This document shows positions 1 to 5,919 of a DNA stretch of 6,568 nucleotides, in pieces (the stretch's first letter is position 1; each line of letters starts with the position of its first letter). The DNA comes from Xanthobacteraceae bacterium (lineage in GTDB: Bacteria > Pseudomonadota > Alphaproteobacteria > Rhizobiales > Xanthobacteraceae): contig JASHRR010000704.1 in NCBI GenBank assembly GCA_030037185.1, forward strand, positions 1 to 6,568. Direction: 5' to 3'. Made by a program: the position numbers and the translations under genes. The notes below the pieces were generated by a model that ran no database searches, was not told the DNA's origin, and saw only the letters and a list, made by a program, of their open reading frames with translations.

Positions 1-139
1 TGAATTGTCAGCTTGCGGATGGCGTGCATTGACGACACTCCCTCGCACTCAAGGTGCGCGTTGAACTATAACTTGAATCAAGGTGGACCGATCCGCCTGC
101 GCGACTGGAAAATCGGCGCCGAGGAATTGGCGGGCGGCA

Positions 140-345
140 TCAAATCGCGATCTTGGTTTCGATGACATCGCAGTCGGCGTGCGCCATCGTCGGTGGGATC
201 GAGAAGCCCGACGGCCGTGAGGGCCTGGACGTCCGCATAAACGTACCCGGCACCGCGCGGAGAATGGTGAAACGTTCGATTGAGCGCCACTTGAGCGTTC
301 GAAAGCCGGGAAGCGCACCGTTGTCGTAACCGAGCGCTGGCGGAA
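140..345 (-). pseudogene. Frameshifted remnant of a winged-helix DNA-binding protein (HVO_A0114-like)
   Basis: No single frame is intact, but three frames read in sequence on the minus strand give a consistent C-terminal winged-helix pattern. One frame (about 345-245) reads ...IERFTILRAVPG. The next (about 290-185) reads YVYADVQALTAVGLLDPTDDG. The third (about 187-140) ends CDVIETKIAI followed by a TGA stop at 140-142. In HVO_A0114-type HTH proteins I know the pattern 'R..LL..v.G ... v..DVqaL...Gl....dG ... D.I...', which these pieces match in order. The segment expected between the first two pieces (helix 2 and part of helix 3) seems to be missing, so a small deletion plus at least two frameshifts is likely. 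The N-terminal half is not recognisable. Related HTH proteins serve as antitoxins next to TumE-type toxins, but I see no convincing toxin remnant. The family assignment is inferred from the pattern only. Confidence 0.45.
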
Positions 346-593
346 CGACAGGTGTGCGTTTATGGTCTTAGGAGCCATATGGTGTCAACCGCCATAGACG
401 ATCGGCACAAAGCCCGGTACACGCGACCGAACGCTGGGGCAGAGCATTGCCGGGACACAGCCATTCTCTCAGCGTGTGAACGCGGCCAAGCGAGATACGC
501 ATGGCTGCTTGGACGGTGCGGTAGAATTTTAGAGAGGCAGTGATTGGGTTCGACTGGGCGCAGCGGCGCGGCGGCTGCTGGGCCGGGGAACCT
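346..593. other. Gene-poor stretch with no recognisable feature
   Basis: This stretch lies between the HTH remnant and the recG stop codon. A plus-strand open frame of 63 codons (352-543) matches no family I know and has no clear ribosome binding site. The sequence just downstream of recG on the minus strand has a short GC-rich inverted repeat but no T-tract, so I do not call a terminator. It may be further gene debris. Confidence 0.4.
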
Positions 594-2861
594 TCACCCC
601 GCCCCGATCAGCTGCACCGCCTCGTCGCGCTCGAACAAATAGAGCAGCACTCGCAACGCCTTGCCGCGCGTGCTCGCAAGGGCCGGATCGCGCGTGAGCA
701 CCAGCGCGGCGTCGTCACGGGCACCGGCCATCAAGTCGCGGTGGATGGCGGGCTGGGCGATTCGGAAGTCCGGCAGGCCGCTCTGGCGGATGCCGAGCAC
801 GTCGCCTTCGCCGCGCAGGCGCAAATCCTCCTCGGCGATGCGAAACCCGTCCTCGGTATCGCGCATGATCGCAAGCCGTGCCCGCGCGGTCTCGGTCAGC
901 GGCGTCCGGTAGAGCAGCATGCAGGTGGAACGAACGGGTGCGTTCTGGCCGCGACCGACGCGCCCGCGCAACTGGTGAAGCTGGGCGAGGCCGAAGCGCT
1001 CGGCGTGCTCGATCACCATCACCGTCGCCTCCGGCACGTCGACCCCGACCTCGATCACCGTGGTCGCGATCAGGATGCGGGTTTCGCCCGCCGCGAAACG
1101 CGCCATCGCGGCGTCCTTGTCGGCGCCCTTCTGCCGTCCGTGGACAAGGTCGACGACAGCGCCGAAAAGCCCGACCAGCTCGGCATATCGCTCCTCCGCG
1201 GCTGCAAGGTCGGTGTTCTCGGATTCCCCGACAAGCGGACAGACCCAATAGATCCGCCTGCCGCCCTGAACAGCGCGGCCGACAGCGGCGATCACTTCGT
1301 CGAGGCGGTCGAGCGGAATGGTGCGGGTATCGATCGGCTCGCGGCCGGGCGGCTTGTCGCGCAGCTCCGAAATGTCCATGTCGCCGAAATAGGTGAGCAC
1401 CAGCGTGCGCGGGATCGGGGTCGCGGTCATCACCAGCAGGTCGACCGCGGCGCCCTTGCGGGCAAGCGCCAGGCGCTGATGGACGCCGAAGCGATGCTGC
1501 TCGTCAATCACAGCAAGGGCGAGGTCGGCAAACGCCACGTCGTCGGAATAGAGCGCGTGCGTCCCGACCAGGAGGTCGATGTCGCCTTGCGCGAGCTTCG
1601 CCAGCGAGGCGGCGCGCTCGCGTCCGCGCTCGCGCCCGGTGAGAATGGCGACCTTGATACCCGCGGCCTCCGCCAGCGGCGCTATGGTTTTGAGGTGCTG
1701 GCGGGCAAGGAGTTCGGTCGGCGCCATCAGCGCCGCCTGACTGCCGGCCGAGATTGCCATCGCGCAGGCAAACAGCGCGACCACGGTCTTTCCGGCGCCG
1801 ACGTCCCCCTGCAGCAGGCGCAGCATCCGCTCCGGCCTCGCGAGATCGCGCCCGATATCTGCGATGGCGGCCTGTTGGCCTGCGGTGAGGGTGAATGGCA
1901 GGCAGGCGCGGAGGCTTGCTTGCAGGGACTGCTCGCCGCCGCCTCGCGGCAGCGCGAGGAGCTGCGATTGGCCGCAGCCTGCTGCTCTCCCCACCTGCGG
2001 GGAAAGGATCGGGGAGGGGGCAGTTGCCGTCCCTTCACTGTGACCATCCCGCCGCAAGCGCGAAGAAGACGGAGAAGAATTGCCTGCCGCCCCCCTGGCC
2101 CCCCGCCGCCCGGCTGGCCGGCGCAGGTGGGCGCGCACCAGCGCCAGCGCCAGCTGGCTCGCCAGAAGCTCGTCATAGGCCAGCCGCGACCACGCTACGC
2201 CGCCGGGCGCGACATCGGCGGGCTCCAGCGGCCGGTGCAGCGTGGCAAGCGCGCCGGCGAAATCCGGCCAGCCGGAGCGTGAGAGATGGTCGGGATCGAG
2301 CCACTCCGGCAGCGCCGGCACGAGGCCCAGCGCAGCCGCGACGGCGCGGCGCACCATGTTCTGGGTCAGGCCTTCGGTTAACGGATAGACCGGATCGACC
2401 AGCGCCATTGCGGCAAAAGCCGCCGGATCCACCACCCGTTCCGGATGCACCATCTGCAACATCCCGTCATAGAACTTGACGCTGCCCGACACATAGCGCC
2501 GGCTGCCTACTGGCAGCAGCCTTTCGATCTGATCCCGCCGGGCGGAGAAATACGTGACGGTCAGGGTGCCGGTGTCGTCGCTGACGTGGACGAGATGCGG
2601 CGCACGGGGCCGGTTGGGAGGTGCCGGGCGGTGACGATCGACGCGGATTGCGACGGTGACGAAGCTGTCAGGCACGACGTCGCATAATTTCGACTGATGG
2701 CGGCGGTCGATGGCGCCGGACGGCAGGTGAAACAGGAGGTCGACGACGCGCGCGCCGCCATCGCGCCCGAGGAGCTTGCGGTAAAGCTTCGAGGATTTCT
2801 CGGCGATGCCCGCAAGGGCGGTGACGGGCGCGAACAGATGATTGAGCAGACTTGGCCGCAT
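594..2861 (-). CDS. recG: ATP-dependent DNA helicase RecG
   Basis: Cytoplasmic superfamily 2 helicase that drives branch migration and regression of stalled replication forks and processes Holliday junctions and D-loops. The 755-residue protein has an N-terminal wedge/OB domain (about 60-165, with LVHVSDDTGTLTVTYF and SGSVKFYDGMLQMVHPE) and then two helicase domains. Visible motifs are Walker A GDVGAGKT (352-359), the DEQH box (453-456, followed by RFG), TATPIPRT (479-486), TTVIEVGVDVP (600-610) and QLRGRVGRG (630-638). The translocation (TRG) region is RIAEEDLRLRGEGDVLGIRQ (674-693). The start ATG gives the usual MRPSLLN.LFAPVT opening; the ribosome binding site before it is weak. RecG is usually about 690-705 residues, and the excess of about 55 is a Ser/Gly/Arg-rich insert at about 255-313, between the linker helix LAYDELLASQLALALVRA and LPFTLTAGQ at the front of helicase domain 1. 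All core motifs are intact and the frame is kept, so the protein is probably functional. The motif often read as GVGPK near residue 18 is GIAEK here. It is divergent from the MAPEG gene. Confidence 0.97.
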   Translation of the reverse strand: MRPSLLNHLFAPVTALAGIAEKSSKLYRKLLGRDGGARVVDLLFHLPSGAIDRRHQSKLCDVVPDSFVTVAIRVDRHRPAPPNRPRAPHLVHVSDDTGTLTVTYFSARRDQIERLLPVGSRRYVSGSVKFYDGMLQMVHPERVVDPAAFAAMALVDPVYPLTEGLTQNMVRRAVAAALGLVPALPEWLDPDHLSRSGWPDFAGALATLHRPLEPADVAPGGVAWSRLAYDELLASQLALALVRAHLRRPAGRRGARGAAGNSSPSSSRLRRDGHSEGTATAPSPILSPQVGRAAGCGQSQLLALPRGGGEQSLQASLRACLPFTLTAGQQAAIADIGRDLARPERMLRLLQGDVGAGKTVVALFACAMAISAGSQAALMAPTELLARQHLKTIAPLAEAAGIKVAILTGRERGRERAASLAKLAQGDIDLLVGTHALYSDDVAFADLALAVIDEQHRFGVHQRLALARKGAAVDLLVMTATPIPRTLVLTYFGDMDISELRDKPPGREPIDTRTIPLDRLDEVIAAVGRAVQGGRRIYWVCPLVGESENTDLAAAEERYAELVGLFGAVVDLVHGRQKGADKDAAMARFAAGETRILIATTVIEVGVDVPEATVMVIEHAERFGLAQLHQLRGRVGRGQNAPVRSTCMLLYRTPLTETARARLAIMRDTEDGFRIAEEDLRLRGEGDVLGIRQSGLPDFRIAQPAIHRDLMAGARDDAALVLTRDPALASTRGKALRVLLYLFERDEAVQLIGAG
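1923..2099. repeat. Palindrome-rich in-frame insertion within recG
   Basis: This segment encodes about 59 residues that RecG proteins normally lack at the linker between wedge and helicase domains. Its DNA holds three consecutive inverted repeats. CCTCGCG (1942-1948) pairs with CGCGAGG (1953-1959) around a 4-base loop. GCTGCG (1961-1966) pairs with CGCAGC (1973-1978). CTCTCCCC (1985-1992) pairs with GGGGAAAG (1999-2006), with one mismatch. The last, with its purine-rich flank at 2003-2020, resembles the 'ctctccccgc..gcggggagag' intergenic palindromes frequent in Bradyrhizobium-type genomes. The exact borders are estimated from the protein, not from a target-site duplication. That it is an inserted repeat is inference from RecG length and composition. 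Confidence 0.6.
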
Positions 2862-2933
2862 GATTTTCCATCGCCCGCGAGGGGCTTGACCGCCGCCGCA
2901 GTTGCCGCCTCATGTGGCGCCTAACGGGTACTC

Positions 2934-2939
2934 AGGGAG
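2934..2939 (+). promoter_or_regulatory. Ribosome binding site AGGGAG for the MAPEG gene
   Basis: AGGGAG sits 5 bases before the ATG at 2945 and selects it over an upstream in-frame ATG at 2912, which would add 11 residues without membrane character and has no good site in front. Confidence 0.7.
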
Positions 2940-2944
2940 ATGCC

Positions 2945-3337
2945 ATGAGGTACATCTACACCTCCGCCGCGACGCTGCTGGCGCTGCTGCTTTATATGGC
3001 CGTGTCGATGGTGGTTGGCCAGGCGCGGGTGAAATACCGCGTCAAGGCCCCGGCCGTCACCGGCCATGAGCATTTCGAGCGCGCTTACCGGGTCCAGATG
3101 AACACTGTGGAGCAAATGGCGTTCTTTCTCCCAGCGCTGTGGCTCTGCGCGGCGCTGCTTTCCGACAGGGGCGCTGCCGCAGGCGGATTGATCTGGGTCA
3201 TCGGCCGCGCCGTCTATGCGGTCTCCTATCTCTCCGCGCCGGAGAAGCGCGGGCCCGGTATGGCCATCTCTATGCTGGCGCAGATCGGGCTGTTTCTCGG
3301 CGCCGTGTACGGGCTGACGCTGGCGGCGATCCGCTAG
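2945..3337 (+). CDS. MAPEG family integral membrane protein
   Basis: Predicted inner-membrane protein of the MAPEG superfamily (membrane-associated proteins in eicosanoid and glutathione metabolism). Eukaryotic members are glutathione transferases or leukotriene synthases; bacterial members are mostly uncharacterised. The 130-residue length is typical. Four hydrophobic segments are visible at about 7-25, 56-73, 79-97 and 106-128. The family signature between helices 1 and 2, ERAYRVQMNTVE (45-56), matches the ExxxRxQxNxxE pattern that binds glutathione in characterised members. The start at 2945 is chosen because AGGGAG lies 5 bases upstream. The gene is divergent from recG across 83 bases; TTGACC at 2886-2891 could be a -35 box but no convincing -10 follows. 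It is followed by 249 bases without a gene, so it is probably monocistronic. Whether it uses glutathione is not shown by the sequence. Confidence 0.88.
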   Translation: MRYIYTSAATLLALLLYMAVSMVVGQARVKYRVKAPAVTGHEHFERAYRVQMNTVEQMAFFLPALWLCAALLSDRGAAAGGLIWVIGRAVYAVSYLSAPEKRGPGMAISMLAQIGLFLGAVYGLTLAAIR

Positions 3338-3464
3338 GCAGGGCCGGCAAAGGCGCCATCCATCGTCCGACTTCGCCCGTCCTCCAATCGCCTCGGCGGA
3401 CCGCATGGGACATGGCGCAGAGCAGGTCCGTGCTAACGCCGCAGGGCTTCGGCCGCCTTTGTGC

Positions 3465-3493
3465 CGATCGATCATTGATGCGCGATCGATCAA
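3465..3493. promoter_or_regulatory. Tandem CGATCGATCA repeats, candidate operator
   Basis: CGATCGATCA occurs at 3465-3474 and again at 3483-3492, 18 bases apart. The region also contains the inverted pair TTGAT (3475-3479) and ATCAA (3489-3493). It lies just upstream of the candidate promoter for the substrate-binding-fold gene. Short AT-ended dyads of this type are used by many MarR-family regulators, and a MarR gene follows downstream. Regulator identity is inference. Confidence 0.4.
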
Positions 3494-3520
3494 AACAACC
3501 CCGCCCTGCGCCGGTCGCAA

Positions 3521-3548
3521 TTGACAGACGTCTGACGATTGCTAGGGT
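3521..3548 (+). promoter_or_regulatory. Candidate sigma-70 promoter with overlapping palindrome
   Basis: A perfect -35 TTGACA (3521-3526) is followed after 16 bases by TAGGGT (3543-3548), which matches three of six -10 positions. The perfect 10-bp palindrome CAGACGTCTG (3525-3534) overlaps the -35 box and spacer and could be an operator. Transcription would begin near 3555 and give a leader of about 30 bases to the ATG at 3587. Confidence 0.5.
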
Positions 3549-3573
3549 GTGGCGCTATTTAGCAAATGTCATC

Positions 3574-3581
3574 AGAGGAGG
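3574..3581 (+). promoter_or_regulatory. Ribosome binding site AGAGGAGG that sets the start at 3587
   Basis: A strong Shine-Dalgarno sequence 5 bases upstream of the ATG at 3587. It lies inside the longer open frame that begins at 3566, so the 3587 start is strongly preferred. Confidence 0.8.
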
Positions 3582-3586
3582 CGGTG

Positions 3587-4507
3587 ATGCATGCACCCGC
3601 GGACGAACTCAAGAAAGTACGATCTTCGATGATGAACGCGGTCCACGACCTTCCCCTGCTCGTCGCCCGCGATGAAGGCTTCTTCAGGGACGAAGGTCTG
3701 GATGTCGAGATTCTTAAGACGCCCGGTTCCGGTCAGCACGCCTCTGACCACCGGGCGCTGCGCGAGGACATCTTCAAGCGCACGCTGGAAGCTTCATACG
3801 AGGACGGTCAGTGCGATCAGTTTCGCATGTGCGAGTGGGGCATCATGAAGCGTGCGGTCGAGTCCGTTGTGGATTCCAGACACCGTCCGGCCAAAATCGT
3901 AGCGCTCGGCTCCGCGATGTCGAGCTTCGCGATCGTTACCGATCCGAAGCTGAATATCTACGAGCCCGAGCAGTTGAAGAATACGCCGATCGCCGTGAGC
4001 CCTTTCAACGGCTCCCACTTCACGATGCTCAAGATGATGGAAGGCTTTGTGAAGCGAGAGGAGGTCAAGTGGGAATTCGCAGGCACCCATCGCGAGCGGC
4101 TGGAGGCTTTGCGTTCCGGCAAGGTCAAGGCCGTCAGCCTGCAAGAGCCCTGGATCAGCGTCGCTGAAAAACAGGGGTGCCGCGTTCTAATCGAGTCCCA
4201 CTCGACCCGCAGCGAGGCGGCCGGCGACGAATTGGACGGCCCGACGCTCGCCAAGATGTTCAGAGCGGAGGCGCGCGCCGCCGCCGCAATCGACAAGAAC
4301 CCCGAAAAATACGCCCATTATCTCCTTGAGGAGGCGGGCGGCCTGATCGAACTCAACGACCTCAAGCTGTCTCGACTCCTGAACGCCCCGCCCACGCCGT
4401 ACACGCGCGAGCGGTTCAATGACAATTACCAATGGACGCTTGGTTGGGGTCTCGTTTCCCCCGGCGCCACTTACGAGAACACGGTCGATAACCGGGCTTG
4501 GCAGTAG
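3587..4507 (+). CDS. SsuA/THI5-like (NMT1-type) substrate-binding-fold protein without signal peptide
   Basis: A 306-residue protein with the bilobal type 2 periplasmic-binding fold, of the SsuA/TauA/THI5-like group. Recognisable features are HDLPLLVARDEGFFRDEGLDV (20-40), the standard family opening after strand 1, and then KIVALGSAMSSFAIVTDP (103-120). EPEQLKNTPIAV (126-137), GSHFTMLKMMEG (142-153), and LRSGKVKAVSLQEPW (175-189), the usual 'L..G.vDA....EPw' motif of lobe 2, follow. The N-terminus (MHAPADELKKVRSS) has no hydrophobic core, so there is no Sec or lipoprotein signal and the protein is probably cytoplasmic. No permease or ATPase gene lies nearby. It could therefore be an enzyme on this fold (THI5 pyrimidine synthase and DszB desulfinase are known cases), a ligand sensor, or a binding protein that has lost export. 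Conserved-looking residues include the RMCEWG segment with Cys82, and His144. A MarR regulator lies downstream on the same strand. The function and ligand are unknown. Confidence 0.85.
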   Translation: MHAPADELKKVRSSMMNAVHDLPLLVARDEGFFRDEGLDVEILKTPGSGQHASDHRALREDIFKRTLEASYEDGQCDQFRMCEWGIMKRAVESVVDSRHRPAKIVALGSAMSSFAIVTDPKLNIYEPEQLKNTPIAVSPFNGSHFTMLKMMEGFVKREEVKWEFAGTHRERLEALRSGKVKAVSLQEPWISVAEKQGCRVLIESHSTRSEAAGDELDGPTLAKMFRAEARAAAAIDKNPEKYAHYLLEEAGGLIELNDLKLSRLLNAPPTPYTRERFNDNYQWTLGWGLVSPGATYENTVDNRAWQ

Positions 4508-4517
4508 TCCGGCACAT

Positions 4518-4613
4518 CCCTGGGGCGGCGAGGCCGGGCTTGTCCCGGCCACCTCGATTATTTTTTACGCCGCGCCTGGATGGTCGGGGTCGCTAGGCCA
4601 AGCCCGGCGACGA
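4518..4613. repeat. Bradyrhizobium-type palindromic intergenic repeat
   Basis: The first half holds GGCCGGG (4532-4538) and CCCGGCC (4544-4550), a perfect 7-bp stem around CTTGT. The second half starts with GCGCCTGGATGGTCGGGG (about 4572-4589) and continues with AAGCCCGGCGACGACG, a slightly degenerate form of a 'gcctggatggccgggtcaagcccggccatgacg' type motif that I know as widespread in Bradyrhizobium intergenic regions. The two palindromic halves face each other, suggesting a composite element. Copy number cannot be assessed here. Confidence 0.65.
4529..4566 (+). terminator. Probable Rho-independent terminator of the binding-fold gene
   Basis: A GC-rich stem-loop (CGAGGCCGGG, loop CTTGT, CCCGGCC-AC-CTCG; 4529-4556) is followed at once by ATTATTTTTT (4557-4566). 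It starts 21 bases after the stop codon of the binding-fold gene. It is built from the intergenic repeat. If it works, the downstream marR gene needs its own promoter. Confidence 0.55.
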
Positions 4614-4623
4614 CGCCGATTTA

Positions 4624-4638
4624 TGCGATTTGATCGCA
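4624..4638. promoter_or_regulatory. Inverted repeat TGCGA-N5-TCGCA upstream of marR
   Basis: Perfect 5-bp arms (4624-4628 and 4634-4638) around TTTGA, about 35 bases upstream of the candidate marR -10 box. It contains TTGATCG, which also occurs (on the other strand) in the repeats at 3465-3493. It may be an autoregulatory site; this is inference. Confidence 0.35.
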
Positions 4639-4669
4639 CTGCGCTTAGCCGGTGTCGCCTGACCGTCTC

Positions 4670-4694
4670 TATAATGCTGGCTTCGCTCAAGCGA
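4670..4694 (+). promoter_or_regulatory. Candidate marR -10 box with downstream palindrome
   Basis: A perfect TATAAT (4670-4675) lies 67 bases upstream of the marR ATG; no good -35 precedes it (TTAGCC at 4645-4650 is poor). The inverted repeat TCGCT-CA-AGCGA (4683-4694) falls on the expected transcription start, a common place for a MarR autorepression operator. Confidence 0.4.
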
Positions 4695-4736
4695 GGGGAC
4701 CAATTTGCGCCGCACCAGGAGTTATGACACGCGGAA

Positions 4737-5351
4737 ATGACAATGTCGCAGCACAATCCGCTGGAAGAACTCTATCGCCGTCCGGGCTTTATGATCCGAC
4801 GCGTGCACCAGATCGCGGTTGCGTTATTCATTGAGGAAACCGGAAGGCTCGGCGTGACCAACAGACAGTACGGCATCCTGTTCGTGCTCAATCATCGTCC
4901 CGGCATCGATCAGATTTCCGTTGCCAACCTATTGGGTCTCGATCGCTCGACAACCGCAATGGTGCTCAAGAAGCTGGAACAGGATGGCCTGGTGGTGCGG
5001 TCCGTTGGCGCGCATGATCGCCGCCGGCATAGCTTGCGGCTGACAAGAGCGGGGCAGAAATTGCTGTCCGCGCTCGCCGGGCCTGCGCGCAAAGCCAAGA
5101 ACCGCGTGCTGTCTGCTTTTACGCCGCGCGAACAGAAGCTCTTTCTTGCACTGCTCGACAAATTCACGCGCGCGTTCAACGGCTCTACCCGCGTCCCGCT
5201 CGATCCGCACCGGTCGAGCGAGAGGGCTCCGCGCGGCATAGCTCGACCAAACGCGGTCTACGTGCGCAAGATGCGCGAAGGCTCGCGGGTCCGCCGGTCG
5301 ATCACCCGGGTTGAGCGCAAGCCAACCCCGGGGACCGCCTCGCCGCCGTAA
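4737..5351 (+). CDS. MarR-family transcriptional regulator with C-terminal extension
   Basis: Dimeric winged-helix DNA-binding regulator, usually a repressor released by small aromatic or acidic ligands. Of 204 residues, 1-156 form a normal MarR protein. Helix 1 is at 16-35 and the HTH spans about 57-82 (IDQISVANLLGLDRSTTAMVLKKLEQDGL, with the recognition helix at about 69-82). The wing has the hallmark D94-R95-R96 followed by LRLTRAG, and the C-terminal dimerisation helices span about 107-148. Relatives end close to ...FTRAFN.STRVPL. Residues 157-204 are an Arg/Pro/Ser-rich tail with no known domain, perhaps read-through after loss of an ancestral stop. The start is uncertain: 4737 and 4743 are in frame, AGGAG (4717-4721) is rather far from both, and the weaker CGGAAA at 4732-4737 would favour 4743. 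The gene follows the binding-fold gene on the same strand and converges on the cytochrome c gene. Targets are unknown; autoregulation and control of the binding-fold gene are plausible. Confidence 0.92.
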   Translation: MTMSQHNPLEELYRRPGFMIRRVHQIAVALFIEETGRLGVTNRQYGILFVLNHRPGIDQISVANLLGLDRSTTAMVLKKLEQDGLVVRSVGAHDRRRHSLRLTRAGQKLLSALAGPARKAKNRVLSAFTPREQKLFLALLDKFTRAFNGSTRVPLDPHRSSERAPRGIARPNAVYVRKMREGSRVRRSITRVERKPTPGTASPP

Positions 5352-5433
5352 CTCGATTTGCGGATCTCGCGCAATATACCATCGGGCCGGCCGGCTGCAG
5401 TCGCCCAATCTGGGCCGCGGTTCTACGGTTCGC

Positions 5434-5883
5434 CTACTTCAACGTGGCCAAATATGCCACCAGATCGTCGCGGTCGCTCTCAGCGATGCCTTGGAACACC
5501 CCCATGGCGGTGCCGGGGACCATGGTGGAGGGAAACATCATCCAGCTGCCGATGGCGTCCTCGGTCCATTCCCATTTAGCGCGGTTTTTAAACGCGTTCG
5601 TGTATTGGAACCCCGGCATGCTGCCGGCGGTCCGCCCGACGATGCCGAACAGGTTGGGCCCAAACCGATTGTCGCCACCCTTCTCGGTGGTGTGGCAGAT
5701 CGCGCATTGCCGCACGAAAGCAGCTTTGCCTTTGGCGGGATCGCCGGCCGCCTGCGCGGCGCCGGTGAGGCCGGCGAGGACCAACGTGCCGGCGGCGAGC
5801 GCGCCAACAGCGAACGTACTCTGCGCAGCGCCCTTTGCCATCGCATCTGCCTTGAACACGTCCTGCAAGTCTTGCCTACGCAT
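5434..5883 (-). CDS. Class I c-type cytochrome, periplasmic
   Basis: Small soluble electron carrier of the mitochondrial/cytochrome c2-like type. The 149-residue precursor has an N-terminal signal peptide with hydrophobic core about 23-43 and likely cleavage after AQA (43-45), leaving a mature protein of about 104 residues that begins AGDPAKGKAAF. The haem attachment motif is C60-A-I-C-H64. RFGPNLFGIVGR (73-84) is the conserved segment after it, and FQYTNAFKN (92-100) is the family's Y-S-x-A-like region. WTEDAIGSWM (106-115) and the C-terminal helix DRDDLVAYLATLK (137-149) are also typical. The axial Met is probably M127 in PGTAM; most relatives have PGTKM, so a conserved lysine is replaced by alanine. 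The start at 5883 is chosen because GGAGGA lies 3 bases upstream; M15 (5841) is a weaker alternative. Divergent from the exported protein at 6263, and convergent with marR. Redox partners are not evident. Confidence 0.95.
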   Translation of the reverse strand: MRRQDLQDVFKADAMAKGAAQSTFAVGALAAGTLVLAGLTGAAQAAGDPAKGKAAFVRQCAICHTTEKGGDNRFGPNLFGIVGRTAGSMPGFQYTNAFKNRAKWEWTEDAIGSWMMFPSTMVPGTAMGVFQGIAESDRDDLVAYLATLK

Positions 5884-5886
5884 GCG

Positions 5887-5892
5887 TCCTCC
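5887..5892 (-). promoter_or_regulatory. Ribosome binding site GGAGGA of the cytochrome c gene
   Basis: On the minus strand GGAGGA ends 3 bases before the ATG at 5883-5881. The spacing is short but the match is strong, and it favours this start over the internal Met at residue 15. Confidence 0.65.
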
Positions 5893-5919
5893 AGCCCGTT
5901 TCTTGTTCGTGACATTGCC

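Noticed and set aside
1942..2006. The run of hairpins as a CRISPR array
   Set aside because: The three stems differ in sequence and length, and there are no identical repeats with regular spacers.
540..2282. A 580-codon open frame on the plus strand
   Set aside because: It is antisense to recG, whose motifs are clear throughout. Its translation is rich in Arg, His, Gln and Gly without domains, as expected from the reverse of GC-rich coding sequence.
2921..3520. A 199-codon minus-strand frame opposite the MAPEG gene
   Set aside because: The plus-strand frame has the MAPEG signature, four hydrophobic segments and a ribosome binding site; the minus frame has none.
4652..4834. Short plus-strand frame with an ATG at 4724 just after AGGAG
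   Set aside because: The AGGAG-to-ATG gap is only 2 bases, the peptide ends within the MarR N-terminal region, and it has no recognisable content. A short overlapping leader peptide cannot be excluded.
5352..5433. GGCCGGCCGGC palindrome between marR and the cytochrome c gene as a bidirectional terminator
   Set aside because: The palindrome has no T-tract on either side and its stem would have no proper loop, so the evidence is too weak.
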